Shown here one piece after another: positions 29,538 through 40,100 of a DNA stretch of 64,000 nucleotides. The notes under the pieces were generated by a model, which was given only the letters and a program-made list of their open reading frames with translations, did not search any database and was not told the DNA's origin. The stretch is from positions 755,001 through 819,000 of the forward strand of contig NZ_CP044310.1 in assembly GCF_009664365.1 (NCBI RefSeq), given 5' to 3'. The stretch comes from Paenibacillus xylanilyticus (GTDB lineage Bacteria > Bacillota > Bacilli > Paenibacillales > Paenibacillaceae). Each line of letters starts with the position of its first letter. The first letter of the stretch is position 1. The translations under genes and the position numbers were made by a program.

Positions 29538-30157
29538 CCACAACCGATACGATGAAACATATTTATAAAGCAGGTGCACAGCCGGATTCCCCAACACTGC
29601 TGCTGCTTCACGGGACAGGTGGAACCGAGAATGATCTGGTAGGTCTTGGCGAATTGATTGCGCCAGGAGCAGGCATGCTGGGTGTACGCGGTAACGTGTC
29701 GGAGAACGGGATGCCCCGTTTCTTCCGCCGCTTGGCCGAAGGGGTGTTTGACGAAGAAGATCTGATTGCACGGACAGCGGAGCTGGGTGCATTTGTGGAT
29801 GCAGCAGCAGCGGAGTACGGATTCGATCGTAACAATGTTTACGCACTCGGTTACTCCAATGGTGCCAATATTGCGGCTAGTTTGATGTTCCACCAGGCTA
29901 ACGTATTCAAAGGCGCGATTTTACATCATCCGATGGTACCTCTGCGCGGACTCGAACTGCCGAATCTGAACGGATTGCCTGTCTTCATCGGTGCAGGAGA
30001 GAACGATCCGATTGTACCGAGACGGGAAACGGAAGAACTGGCATCACTTCTTAGTGGTGCAGGTGCAGATGTCAAAACGCACTGGGAGCGTCAGGGACAT
30101 CAGTTGACCCGCACCGAGGCATTGGCGGCGGCGGCATGGTTTAAAGCTCAGGCGTAA
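29534..30157 (+). CDS. mhqD: Carboxylesterase / phospholipase-like hydrolase, MhqD-like
   Basis: 207-residue alpha/beta hydrolase of the phospholipase/carboxylesterase (YodD/MhqD) family. Oxyanion region LLLLHGTGGTEND (near residue 22), nucleophile Ser in GYSNGAN, acid Asp in GAGENDPIV, base His in RQGHQLT. The ATG at 29534 overlaps the mhqO stop and AAGGAG precedes it; an upstream ATG at 29513 is inside mhqO and lacks a site. The pair probably detoxifies quinone or aromatic electrophiles, by analogy with B. subtilis. Confidence 0.87.
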   Translation: MTTTDTMKHIYKAGAQPDSPTLLLLHGTGGTENDLVGLGELIAPGAGMLGVRGNVSENGMPRFFRRLAEGVFDEEDLIARTAELGAFVDAAAAEYGFDRNNVYALGYSNGANIAASLMFHQANVFKGAILHHPMVPLRGLELPNLNGLPVFIGAGENDPIVPRRETEELASLLSGAGADVKTHWERQGHQLTRTEALAAAAWFKAQA

Positions 30158-30210
30158 ACCTGATTATTGCATCTGGGCAATAAATCTGGAGCCAGACTAT
30201 ATCGGCAAGA

Positions 30211-30254
30211 CAGGGGACAGCTTGATCTGAAAGGATCGGGCTGCCTCTTTTTGC
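30211..30254 (+). terminator. Terminator of the mhqO-mhqD operon
   Basis: GGGGACAGCTTGATC pairs with GGATCGGGCTGCCTC across loop TGAAA (with mismatches), followed by TTTTTG. Confidence 0.85.
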
Positions 30255-30286
30255 TTGCTGATCTACCCGAATGAATTGAGGGTGTT

Positions 30287-30299
30287 ATGTAAACGTTAC
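30287..30299 (+). promoter_or_regulatory. cre-like / LacI-family operator
   Basis: ATGTAAACGTTAC lies about 90 nt before the GH3 gene and matches most of the CcpA cre or LacI-family half-site core (TGTAAACGTT). It suggests carbon control of the glycosidase. The 3' half is imperfect. Confidence 0.5.
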
Positions 30300-30390
30300 T
30301 AACCGGGTAATCATTTGAATGCGTACGACATAAGCTTGTATGCTTAGTTACTATAGCACTTAAGCACCACCATGAACTGGAGGGGTTATT

Positions 30391-32682
30391 ATGGAACGAA
30401 ACATCAAGGAACTGGTACAGCAGATGACACTGGAAGAAAAAGCAGGCATGTGCTCCGGACTGGACTTCTGGCATCTGAAAGGGGTAGAGCGTCTCGGTAT
30501 CCCTTCCATCATGGTGACAGACGGGCCGCATGGCCTGCGGAAACAGGATGGAAGCGCGGATCATCTGGGCTTGACGTCAAGTGTGCCAGCGACCTGCTTC
30601 CCATCCGCAGTAGGATTAGCCAGCTCTTGGGATACTGATCTGGCGCGCCAAGTTGGAGTGGCGCTGGGTGAAGAGTGTCAGGCCGAAGAAGTAGGCGTAT
30701 TGCTGGGGCCAGGCGTTAACATTAAGCGTTCGCCACTCGGCGGACGGAATTTTGAATACTTTTCCGAAGATCCGCTTCTGTCTACACGTATGGCTGCCGG
30801 CCATATCCAGGGTGTACAGAGTCAGGGTGTGGGAACATCGCTGAAACACTTTGCGGTGAACAATCAGGAGGAGCGGCGCATGTCCATTGATGCGGTGGTA
30901 GATGAGCGCACGCTCCGTGAGATTTACCTGGCCAGTTTCGAAGGTGCCGTGAAGGATGGTCAGCCTTGGACAGTGATGTGCTCCTACAACAAGGTGAACG
31001 GTACATATGCAGGTGAAAATGAGTGGTTGCTCACCGATATTCTGAAGGAAGAATGGGGACATGAGGGTCTCGTTGTGTCCGACTGGGGTGCTGTCAATGA
31101 ACGTGCAGATGCGCTTTCCGCAGGACTGGAGCTTGAAATGCCTGCAAGTGGTGGGATCGGAGAGCGCAAGGTTATTCAAGCCGTTGAGAGTGGCAAGCTG
31201 TCCCTGGAGAAGCTGGACCGGGCGGTAGAACGGCTACTTACCCTTATCTTCAAGGCTGCGGATCAGCAGCGTAAGGGTGCTGCCTACAATAAGGAAGAAC
31301 ACCATCAGCTTGCCCGTAAAGTTGCATCGGAGTGTATGGTTTTGCTGAAAAATGAAGATCAGCTGCTTCCGTTGAAACGTGAAGGCAAGCTTGCGCTGAT
31401 TGGAGCCTTTGCCCGCAAACCGCGCTTTCAGGGTGGAGGAAGCTCTCACATCAATCCGACCCAAGTCGATGATATTGTGGAAGAGATGACTCGGATTGCA
31501 GGAACGGAGACAGAGATCTCCTATGCTCCGGGTTACCGCATTGAAGCTGATGATGTGGATGATCGGCTTATGACAGAAGCAGTTCAGGCTGCAAAGGCTG
31601 CGGATACAGCGGTCGTTTTTGTCGGTTTACCCGACCGTTATGAGTCTGAAGGATATGACCGCTCCCATCTGCGCTTGCCGGATAACCATATCCGCCTGAT
31701 TGAAGAGGTGGCCAAGGTTCAGTCACGTATCGTTGTTGTGCTCAGCAATGGTTCACCCGTGGAAATGCCTTGGCTGCCACAAGTGAAGGCTGTACTCGAA
31801 GCTTATCTGGGCGGGCAGGCTGTTGGCGGAGCGATTGCTGACTTGTTGTACGGCGAGGTGAATCCCTCAGGCAAACTGGCAGAGACGTTCCCCGCACAGC
31901 TGAGCCATAATCCGTCTTTCCTTAACTTTCCGGGTGAAGGAGATCGGGTAGACTACAAGGAAGGTATCTTCGTAGGTTACCGATACTATGACAAGAAACA
32001 GATCGAGCCGTTATTTCCATTTGGCTATGGACTGAGTTATACAACATTCGAATATACCGATCTAACAGTGGACCGGACTGAACTGACAGACCAGGATGAA
32101 GTTGAAGTACGCGTGAAAGTTACCAATACCGGAGACAGGGCGGGCAAAGAAGTCGTGCAGCTGTACATCAGTGATGTGGAAAGTACGGTGATTCGTCCGG
32201 TGAAGGAACTGAAGGCATTTGCCAAAGTGGAGCTGGAGCCGGGGGCTTTCGAGGTGGTTCGCTTTACGTTAAACAAACGGTCGTTTGCTTATTACAATGT
32301 GGACATAAAAGACTGGCACGTAGAGACTGGAGAGTTTGATATTCTAGTGGGCAGTTCCTCCAAGGACATTCATCTGATCAAACGTGTTAAAGTGGAATCC
32401 ACAGCAACATTCATTCCCACATACACGCGTAATAGCACGCTCGGAGACATACAGCGCGATCCAGCCAACAAAGAGCTGTTGGAGCAAGCCATGCAGCAAT
32501 TCCAGGAAGCCAGCGGCATGGGTGGCGATGATGAGGGTGAGCATGCAGATATGATGGCTGCCATGATGAAATATATGCCACTGCGTGCCTTGGTTGCTTT
32601 CAGTGGGGGAGCGATGAGTGAAGAAGCCATGAATCAATTGCTCGATCAGTTGAACAGTAAAGATCATGGAATCCGAGCGTAG
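30391..32682 (+). CDS. Glycoside hydrolase family 3, beta-glucosidase-like
   Basis: 763 residues without signal peptide, so cytosolic. The GH3 N-terminal TIM-barrel domain includes [10 protein letters not shown], the [12 protein letters not shown] block and nucleophile Asp231 in [10 protein letters not shown]. The GH3 C-terminal domain follows (about 310-545; [22 protein letters not shown]), then a fibronectin-III-like domain (about 590-665; [16 protein letters not shown]). A Met-rich tail of about 90 residues lies beyond the usual end ([16 protein letters not shown]). Probable role is hydrolysis of beta-glucosides after uptake; exact specificity is not readable. Ribosome binding site GGAGGGG. 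cre-like site upstream, own terminator. Confidence 0.93.
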   Translation: MERNIKELVQQMTLEEKAGMCSGLDFWHLKGVERLGIPSIMVTDGPHGLRKQDGSADHLGLTSSVPATCFPSAVGLASSWDTDLARQVGVALGEECQAEEVGVLLGPGVNIKRSPLGGRNFEYFSEDPLLSTRMAAGHIQGVQSQGVGTSLKHFAVNNQEERRMSIDAVVDERTLREIYLASFEGAVKDGQPWTVMCSYNKVNGTYAGENEWLLTDILKEEWGHEGLVVSDWGAVNERADALSAGLELEMPASGGIGERKVIQAVESGKLSLEKLDRAVERLLTLIFKAADQQRKGAAYNKEEHHQLARKVASECMVLLKNEDQLLPLKREGKLALIGAFARKPRFQGGGSSHINPTQVDDIVEEMTRIAGTETEISYAPGYRIEADDVDDRLMTEAVQAAKAADTAVVFVGLPDRYESEGYDRSHLRLPDNHIRLIEEVAKVQSRIVVVLSNGSPVEMPWLPQVKAVLEAYLGGQAVGGAIADLLYGEVNPSGKLAETFPAQLSHNPSFLNFPGEGDRVDYKEGIFVGYRYYDKKQIEPLFPFGYGLSYTTFEYTDLTVDRTELTDQDEVEVRVKVTNTGDRAGKEVVQLYISDVESTVIRPVKELKAFAKVELEPGAFEVVRFTLNKRSFAYYNVDIKDWHVETGEFDILVGSSSKDIHLIKRVKVESTATFIPTYTRNSTLGDIQRDPANKELLEQAMQQFQEASGMGGDDEGEHADMMAAMMKYMPLRALVAFSGGAMSEEAMNQLLDQLNSKDHGIRA

Positions 32683-32759
32683 CACACGAATGATATAGTA
32701 AGTAAGTGAGATGCAATAGGTAGTCGATATAATCGACTTAATTCTCCAGTTTAATATAG

Positions 32760-32788
32760 ACCCGATCCTTGAAATGGATCGGGTTTTT
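32760..32788 (+). terminator. Terminator of GH3 gene
   Basis: ACCCGATCC and GGATCGGGT pair across TTGAAAT, followed by TTTT. Confidence 0.93.
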
Positions 32789-32791
32789 GGT

Positions 32792-32844
32792 TTGCTTTTA
32801 CAGGAGGAATTATCCTATACTTAAGTAATTGATAATCATTTTCA
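32792..32844 (+). promoter_or_regulatory. Promoter with near-perfect Fur box
   Basis: TTGCTT (32792-32797), 18-nt spacer, TATACT (32816-32821). TGATAATCATTTTCA (32830-32844) matches the 7-1-7 Fur consensus TGATAATNATTATCA at 13 of 14 defined positions and covers the predicted start site, so iron-loaded Fur should repress the downstream hydrolase. Confidence 0.75.
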
Positions 32845-32899
32845 TTTAGAACGATGGGAATAGAAATGACAATGTTCGTAAACAAGGCAGGAGGGGACC

Positions 32900-33760
32900 A
32901 TGAACGCTATTCATGCCAATCATTCGTATGGTTCAAGTGCATTTATCCACACACGAGATGGCCGCAAGCTTCATTATATGTCGAAGGGAGCCGGTCACCC
33001 GGTCGTTGTTTTTGAATCAGGCATGGGCTTTTCCAGATCGGCGTGGGGACTCGTGGCGCCGCAAGTGGCCGAACATACACAGTCTGTGGTCTATGATCGT
33101 TCCGGGTTGGGACGGAGTGAAGCCGATACGGAGCAGCGGACTCTCCACAGGCTTACCGAGGATCTGGGCGATTTGCTGACGGCACTTGGGCCAGGCCCTT
33201 TCATTCTGGTGGGACACAGCTGGGGAGGGCCAGTCGTCAGAGCCGCGGCAGCTGCGGATATGTCTCGCATTAGAGGACTGATACTGGTCGATCCATCAGA
33301 TGAGAACTGTGATTTATATTTCTCCGCTCTGGCCAAAACCAGTTTTGCCGTGAACCGTTGGCTGCTTCCTTGGATGGCACGTACAGGGCTGTATCGGAAA
33401 ATGGGAAGTAAACCGGGCCAGGTTCAACCGGAAGATGTTGCACGGGATCACCGAGAGGAAGACTTCACTGTACAGGCAGCACGTACCATGGCTGCTGAAT
33501 CGGTGGCGTTTCTGGATGATTTGGCCTCAATGCGGAATACTCCTCCTAAGTTGGGAGATCTGGAAGTCCGGATTATTTCTGGCACCAAGGCAGGACAGGG
33601 AGAGCATAAAATTAGACCTGCCATTGTGTCAGCTCACCGCAAGACAGCCCAAGAGCTCGCGAACGGACATTGGATCGAAGCAGGTCAATCGGGACATATG
33701 GTCACCTTTACCGACCCGCAGATTATTATTGATGAAATTTTGCGGATGGCAAATCGTTGA
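32900..33760 (+). CDS. Alpha/beta hydrolase, predicted iron-regulated
   Basis: 286-residue alpha/beta-hydrolase fold protein without signal peptide. Strand and oxyanion loop VVFESGMGFSRSAW, YDRSGLGRSEA, nucleophile elbow GHSWGGP (Ser near residue 108), acid candidate in LVDPSDEN or RIISGTKAG, base His in SGHMVTF near the C-terminus. Ribosome binding site AGGAGGGG. The Fur box upstream is the only functional clue and suggests iron starvation induces it; cleavage of an internalised siderophore or another ester are possible roles (inference). No siderophore transport or synthesis genes are beside it. Confidence 0.85.
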   Translation: MNAIHANHSYGSSAFIHTRDGRKLHYMSKGAGHPVVVFESGMGFSRSAWGLVAPQVAEHTQSVVYDRSGLGRSEADTEQRTLHRLTEDLGDLLTALGPGPFILVGHSWGGPVVRAAAAADMSRIRGLILVDPSDENCDLYFSALAKTSFAVNRWLLPWMARTGLYRKMGSKPGQVQPEDVARDHREEDFTVQAARTMAAESVAFLDDLASMRNTPPKLGDLEVRIISGTKAGQGEHKIRPAIVSAHRKTAQELANGHWIEAGQSGHMVTFTDPQIIIDEILRMANR

Positions 33761-33853
33761 GGCCTTGGCGCAAGCTTAGGTCAAAAGTGATACAATAACA
33801 GAAAAAGCAATGCTTGCATTGCCAACCAAGACAAAGCGGAGTGTGGAGAAGAG

Positions 33854-35146
33854 ATGAAACCAGTGGAACAAGAATCAACGGAAAATAAAAATTCCGGCCA
33901 TGCCGGTGTTGGCATGGAAGATATCGTACGCGCACATCATGTGCTGCGTGAAGTTATTGTAAGAACGCCTCTGCAGCGGGATGCTGTATTGTCGACCAAA
34001 TATAATTGCAATGTGTATCTCAAGCGGGAAGATCTGCAAGTGGTGCGCTCTTTCAAAATTCGTGGTGCCTACAATATGATCCGCAGTCTGACTCCGGCTG
34101 AAATGGAGAAGGGTATTGTCTGCGCAAGCGCAGGGAACCATGCACAGGGTGTTGCCTTTTCCTGTAACGCCCTCGGAATACACGGCAAAATCTTCATGCC
34201 GAGCACGACACCGAATCAAAAGGTCAAACAGGTACGACGCTTCGGCGGCAGCAACGTAGAAGTCGTGCTGATCGGGGATACGTATGATGATGCGTATGCA
34301 GAAGCCATGCGTGCATGTGATGAACAGGGGATGACGTTCATTCATCCGTTTGACCAACCCAAAATTATTGCGGGTAATGGTACGGTTGCGATGGAGATCA
34401 TGGAAAGCCTTGATGAGGATGCAGATTATGTATTTGTTACGATTGGCGGCGGTGGTCTTGCTGCTGGCGTCGGAACCTACATGAAGACGGTCAGCCCGGA
34501 AACGCGCATTATTGGTGTGGAGCCTCTCGGCGCTGCTTCCATGAGTGAGGCCATGTTCCGCAAACAGGTTGTCACGCTTGATGATATCGATAAATTCGTG
34601 GATGGCGCTGCAGTGAAGCGGGTAGGAGACCTGACTTACAACATTTGCAGCAGCACGCTGGATGACATCGTGAAGGTTCCTGAGGGCAAGGCTTGTACGA
34701 CCATCCTGGAGCTGTACAATGAAAATGCAATCGTGGTTGAACCCGCCGGTTCACTGGCTGTGGCTGCACTGGAGCAATATCGTGAGCAAATTGTGGGCAA
34801 GACGGTAGTCTGCGTAATTAGTGGCGGTAACAACGACATCGACCGGATGCAGGAGATCAAGGAACGTTCCCTGATCTATGAAGGTCTGAAATATTACTTT
34901 ATGGTGAATTTCCCGCAGCGTGCTGGTGCTTTGCGTGAATTCCTGGAGGAAGTGCTCGGACCGAATGACGATATCACCCGGTTTGAATATACGAAGAAGC
35001 ATGACAAAGAGAATGGTCCTGCCTTGGTAGGCATTGAGCTCATGTACAAGGAAGACTATCAGCCTCTGATTGAACGCATGAATCGCAAAGGCATTGCCTA
35101 TACCGAGCTGAACAAAAATCTGAATCTCTTCAACATGTTAATCTGA
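33854..35146 (+). CDS. ilvA: Threonine dehydratase
   Basis: 430-residue PLP-dependent enzyme deaminating threonine to 2-oxobutanoate for isoleucine synthesis. The Schiff-base Lys68 lies in VRSFKIRGAY. The glycine-rich phosphate loop is TIGGGGLAAGVG. One C-terminal ACT-like regulatory domain (YYFMVNFPQRAGALREFLEEVLG region, about 340-428) makes this the short biosynthetic form, as in B. subtilis. Ribosome binding site GTGGAGAAGAG is close to the ATG. Its stop overlaps the following GNAT gene by one base. Confidence 0.95.
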   Translation: MKPVEQESTENKNSGHAGVGMEDIVRAHHVLREVIVRTPLQRDAVLSTKYNCNVYLKREDLQVVRSFKIRGAYNMIRSLTPAEMEKGIVCASAGNHAQGVAFSCNALGIHGKIFMPSTTPNQKVKQVRRFGGSNVEVVLIGDTYDDAYAEAMRACDEQGMTFIHPFDQPKIIAGNGTVAMEIMESLDEDADYVFVTIGGGGLAAGVGTYMKTVSPETRIIGVEPLGAASMSEAMFRKQVVTLDDIDKFVDGAAVKRVGDLTYNICSSTLDDIVKVPEGKACTTILELYNENAIVVEPAGSLAVAALEQYREQIVGKTVVCVISGGNNDIDRMQEIKERSLIYEGLKYYFMVNFPQRAGALREFLEEVLGPNDDITRFEYTKKHDKENGPALVGIELMYKEDYQPLIERMNRKGIAYTELNKNLNLFNMLI

Positions 35147-35754
35147 TGAGTAATCAGGTGAAGCAACCGGGCAGCAATGAACCCCATCTCCAGCTGCGGC
35201 CAGCACGCAGGGAGGATGCGGATCAAGTCATTCCACTGCTCTATCAGGCGATAGGAGACATTGCTTATGCGCTGGCGGGCGAGTCCGATCACGAGCAGGC
35301 AATGCAGATTCTGAAGCAGTTTTATATGCAGGAGGACAACCGGATCAGCTATCGCCATGTAACGGTGATGGAACATGGTCAGGACATTGCCGGTATACTC
35401 GTAGCCTACGACGGTAGTGAAGCGGATCGTCTGGACCAGCCGATTCTGGATCGGCCTGGACGCAGTCAGGATGAGAAATATGCAATAATCAAAGAAACTC
35501 GTCCCGGCGAATATTATCTGGATACGCTGTCGGTAAGCGAATCCTATCAGGGACAGGGGATCGGCCGGGCTCTGATGGCTGCTTTTGAGCAGCAGGGAAG
35601 GGAACTCGGGCATGAACGGGTGGCTCTTATTGTCGAACGTGATAATGGACGTGCCTTGATGCTGTATGAACGACAGGGCTATACGAAGGATGACGTCATT
35701 GTCATTGCAGGACATGAATATAACCATATGATCAAGCCGATTCAGCAGGGTTGA
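35146..35754 (+). CDS. GNAT family N-acetyltransferase
   Basis: 202-residue GNAT-fold protein, cytosolic. LQLRPARREDADQVIPLLYQ is the first strand-helix unit. YLDTLSVSESYQGQGIGRALM (about residues 125-145) is motif A with the acetyl-CoA pyrophosphate loop QGQGIGRAL. MLYERQGYTKDDV is motif B. Substrate unknown. ATG overlaps the ilvA stop (TGATG), indicating coupling, and a terminator follows, so ilvA-GNAT is a two-gene operon. Confidence 0.92.
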   Translation: MSNQVKQPGSNEPHLQLRPARREDADQVIPLLYQAIGDIAYALAGESDHEQAMQILKQFYMQEDNRISYRHVTVMEHGQDIAGILVAYDGSEADRLDQPILDRPGRSQDEKYAIIKETRPGEYYLDTLSVSESYQGQGIGRALMAAFEQQGRELGHERVALIVERDNGRALMLYERQGYTKDDVIVIAGHEYNHMIKPIQQG

Positions 35755-35762
35755 TCACACTG

Positions 35763-35800
35763 AAAAACCGCCATGGGAGCGTATCCTGTGGCGGTTTTTT
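35763..35800. terminator. Bidirectional terminator, GNAT / secreted protein
   Basis: AAAAACCGCCA and TGGCGGTTTTTT pair around a 15-nt loop; both strands end in T-runs, serving the convergent genes. Confidence 0.93.
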
Positions 35801-35838
35801 ATTTTGCAGCGGAGGCATTTTTAATGGGATGAATGGTT

Positions 35839-36807
35839 TTAGAATCCGGTGTAGCTGCCGGTAGGAACTTTCTGATCCAGCCACTTTTCTACAGCGGAAG
35901 TCTTTTGGTATTTGGCATCGGTTACGACGTCCATGAAAGCACGCAGTTTAGCCAGCAAGTCACTATCCTCGGATGGATTCCGCTGCAGCACAGCCTTGTA
36001 CCCTTTTTGGGCATTCGCCACCATGGTGTTGGTTTCGTAATCAAACAATGGTGTATTGTTCAGGCCATAAAAGGTATACAGCGTATAATTGTTCAGCAAA
36101 GTTCGTACCTGCTTGACCCGATTAGACTTCGGATAATCCTGCAAGAAACGTTCCTGATTCAATGCCCGATTCAGCATTTCCTGATAACCAATGATGAGTG
36201 CGCCATCTTCAGCAGCCAGGTTGCCTGTCTCGACCGCCATGATGTTGATGTACTGTTTGATATCCGGTTTGACATGCGAATTATATTTTTGAAAATCCAT
36301 ATAATTCATGATCGGATAGAGGGAGCCTTCGAGCATCACAAGGCGGTAGCCGCTGTCCCGGGCTTCCTTCAGCAATGCGCGGAGTTCCGAGTCTTTGGTA
36401 CGCTCCATCAGCTGGGTGAAACTGTCGTTCCACTTGTATGCTTTGATCATCTTATCCTGAACATTGGGAACCAACATGCGGTCCGTCATGGCAGTTAATC
36501 CCTTGATGCGGGCATTCTCCAACTGAAGTACCATTAGGGTCGCGTGATGGGTGGTTACTTTATCGATATTGGCTTCCAGATAGGTGTCAGCGGCGGATAA
36601 GCCGTTCTTTTTTTGGAGTGTGGATTGAAATGTGTTATAAATGGCGGTCGAACTACTGGTGGTTACTTCCACATCGGAATCGGAGGGGGCTGCAGCAGCC
36701 ATTCCCGTGATCCCAGCGGCATCAGTCTGCATTAATACAGCAACAGCTGTGACAGTCATGAACATACGGAGCCCTTGGCGTCTGGCAGATGAGTACAATG
36801 ATGTCAT
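35839..36807 (-). CDS. Secreted protein of unknown function
   Basis: 322 residues. The N-terminus SSARRQGLRMFMTVTAVAV followed by AAGITGMAAAAPSDS looks like a signal peptide cleaved near residue 45. The body is alpha-helical and charged, with no recognisable catalytic motif or cysteine. A segment VKPDIKQYINIMAVETGNL precedes ERFLQDYPKSNRVKQVR. The ATG at 36807 has GGGAGG 9-10 nt upstream; an ATG 54 nt earlier lacks a site. It faces the stalk-domain gene divergently across 290 nt. I do not recognise the family; secretion is the only supported statement. Confidence 0.8.
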   Translation of the reverse strand: MTSLYSSARRQGLRMFMTVTAVAVLMQTDAAGITGMAAAAPSDSDVEVTTSSSTAIYNTFQSTLQKKNGLSAADTYLEANIDKVTTHHATLMVLQLENARIKGLTAMTDRMLVPNVQDKMIKAYKWNDSFTQLMERTKDSELRALLKEARDSGYRLVMLEGSLYPIMNYMDFQKYNSHVKPDIKQYINIMAVETGNLAAEDGALIIGYQEMLNRALNQERFLQDYPKSNRVKQVRTLLNNYTLYTFYGLNNTPLFDYETNTMVANAQKGYKAVLQRNPSEDSDLLAKLRAFMDVVTDAKYQKTSAVEKWLDQKVPTGSYTGF

Positions 36808-37100
36808 TGTTGTAAACCTCCCGTGAATTTTGAAAATTAAACGGATTGATTCTTTATACATTAACCCAATTTTCTGCGGATGTTGTTTCGGAATAATGAC
36901 AAAATGTTCTGTTATTTTTAACCTTTGGCAGGTAGATGGTGGAAGAACTTTTCTGCGAAAATATTTTTTGAGCGATTGGAAACTTTTGATCAGGTTCAGA
37001 CGTCTTAGATGTGCACAGGAAATTACAGGAATAAAATCAAGTGAAATCCGCTCTAATACAATTCAATTCATCATCTAAAAAGAGAATGGGGATATTCAAT

Positions 37101-40100
37101 ATGAAAAAAGCCGGAGGACGTCAAGTTAAAAAGGTCATGTCCGCACTGGCCGTATCAGCCATGCTGATGTCAGCCTTGCCAGCAACAGTAATCGATGCAG
37201 CAGCAAGAATCAGTATCTATATCAATGATGCCGAGCTCTCTTCTGCGCAAGCGCCTGTCATGAAAGCCGGACGGGTATTGGTTCCGCTGCGGTCCATTTT
37301 TGAAGGACTGGATGCTAAAGTGGGATATACGAACAAAACCAAAACCATTACAGCAACTCGCGGAGATCAGGAGGTCTCACTGACACTGGGTTCCAAGACA
37401 GCTTATATTAACGGAGAAGCGGTCTCTCTGGACGTGCCTGCGAGTACGATTAAGGGTAACACGATGGTCCCTATTCGCTTTGTGAGTGAAGCATTTGGAG
37501 AGAAAGTATTCTGGAACTCCCGCCAACAGCGGGTGGATATCAAAACAACGTCCACGCCTCCTGTCGATGACACGAAAGCTGCGGCCTGGAACATCTACGG
37601 ATCCGTTTCGGGAAGTAACGGAGATGGTCGGGATCTGACGGTCAGCTTCACGCGTCCAACATCCGAAAAGGCTGTATCCGAATATCGTATTATGCTGGTG
37701 AAAACCCGTGATGTGAACAGCTTCAACGAGTCTGCGGCTTCAGTGGTGCCATCCGGCAACTACACTTCGGTGTCTCCAAATGGCAGTAACCCGAAATTGA
37801 CCCTGAATGCGCAGACACGTGACGTTAACGGAGATCTGCTGAATACGAGTGAAACCTATCGTTTGTATGTCCTGACCATGGGCAACAGCAGCAATAGTTA
37901 CAAAAATGTACTTGCTTGGTCTGCCCAGTCTTTGAAATTAAACAATGTGAAAACAACAGTTCAGCCGGTCACCAGTCTTCGCATTGCCGATATCAGTGAC
38001 TACGGAGATGGCCGTGACCTGGAGATCAACTTCAATCAGCCAAGCAGCACGTCGAATATTACCTATTATCGTGCATTTGTCGTCAAAGCTAAGGATGCTT
38101 CATCCTTCAATCTGACTGCGGCGAATAAAGTATCCAGCTCGAATTCAACGATCATCTATAAAGGAAACAACACAGCGGTTAAAAGTCAGCTTACCTCTTC
38201 CACGCGTGATACGTCCGGGGAATTGATTCGCAGCGGCACCGCCTACGTCGTATACATCATGTCGGTCAGCTCCAATGCGGCAGCTGCAGATCACAAGCTG
38301 TCTTCCGTATCCTCTTCACTGACACTTGGCGTGAATACGGCAACGGCGCCTGTCATTACACAAGTCAAGGATAATTCGGACTATGGAGATGGACGTGACA
38401 TTCTGGTGAGCTTCAATCGGTCTTCCGACGAATCCAAGGTAGCGAGCTACCGCATCTTCGTTGTGCGCAACTCGGTGGCCAGCAGCTTCAATCTGGCGAC
38501 GGCAAGCAATCTGTCTTCGAGCCTGTACTATACCGTGAACAAAACAGGCAGCAATATTACCACAACATTGCCTTCATCAATGAAAGATACAAGCGGTTAT
38601 AACGTAACGAATCTGCAGGATTACCGGATTTACGTCATGGCTGTGGGCAATCAGCAAAACAACTACACCAATGCGGTGTCCTCTTCCTCCACATTACTGA
38701 GATTGACGACGAATGGAAATGCAGGAGCTGTTAATAACCTGGCAGTCTCGGATGTCAGTGACTATGGTGATGGACGGGATCTGCGGGTATCTTTCAACCG
38801 AGCATCGGATGAGTCTAGAGTTTCGGCTTACCGGGTGTACGTGGTTCGTTCAGGTAACGCAGGAAGCTTCACCCTGAGCGCGGCTAATGCTTCGAACAAC
38901 TACTACCAAGTGAACAAAACGGGTGGCAACCTGTCGGTGACACTGCCAAGCAGTATGGTAGATACGAATGGATACAGAGTTTCCAATAACGTGACTTATC
39001 GTGTGTTTGTCCTGTCGGTAAGCACAAGCGGCAACTCCAGTCAGAACGCGTTGTCTTCGTACTCGTCACAGATTACATTGAGTCCAAATGCAGCGATAAC
39101 AGCTCCGAGTAACGTAGCGGCAAGCGATATCGGCGATAATCAGGACGGACGCGATCTGCGCGTAACATTCACCAAATCGGCGGATGAGACCAATGTGAAT
39201 CACTACCGGGTGTTTGTCGTGAAATCTACGAATACCAGCTTCAATCTTTCTGCAGCTAATGCAGTAGGAAGTGCGAATTATACGTATGTCAGCAAGAATG
39301 GAAGCAATCAGACGGTGAACTTCAACAGTAATTCGAAAACAGTGGATGGAAGTCCAATTGTAAATGGTGTCGGTTATCGCGTGTATGTCATGGCGGTGAA
39401 TGGTAATGCTTCTCTTGCGAATGCATTGTCATCTGGCTCCAATGTAATTACACTCGCATCCAATACGGCTGTTGGCGCAGTGAATAATGTGAATGTAACG
39501 GTGAAAAATCAAGGGCAAGCAGGAAACGCATCAGATGTCACCGTGAACTTCAATAAACCAACAACAGACAGTGGTATTGCAAATTATAGAGTATTAATCG
39601 TTCCATCTGGTCAAGTAACTGGATTTGACCTGAATTCGGCTCTCGGCATCCGATCGTTTGTTCAAATTTCCAAGAATGATGCTGGCAATCCAATTCAGCT
39701 CAATAATGGTCACGTTGATATCAATGGTAATGCTCTTGTCGTGGGTCAAAAATACAGAGCATTTGTTTTGTCCGTATCCGATAGCGGTACGCGAGCTTCC
39801 AATCTGTCCGGTGCATCCAACGAGTTCAGCATTCTGGCCAAACCGGCGGAGCCTGTTGCTGTTCAGTCCGCAGCTATAACGAACATTGAGAATGCCAGTA
39901 CAGCTACGGATGCAGGCCTGAAGGTTACTTTCGCTAAACCATCCGATGATAAAGGGATTGGCCAATACCGTTTATTTGTAGTAAGAGCTCAAGATAGTCT
40001 GGATTTGCCTTCTGCAAATACAAATAATAATTTTAAAGTAGTTACTCCAGGAGAAATTTCCTTATCCAAAGATACGCTGGATTCAAGTGGAAAAGCGATT

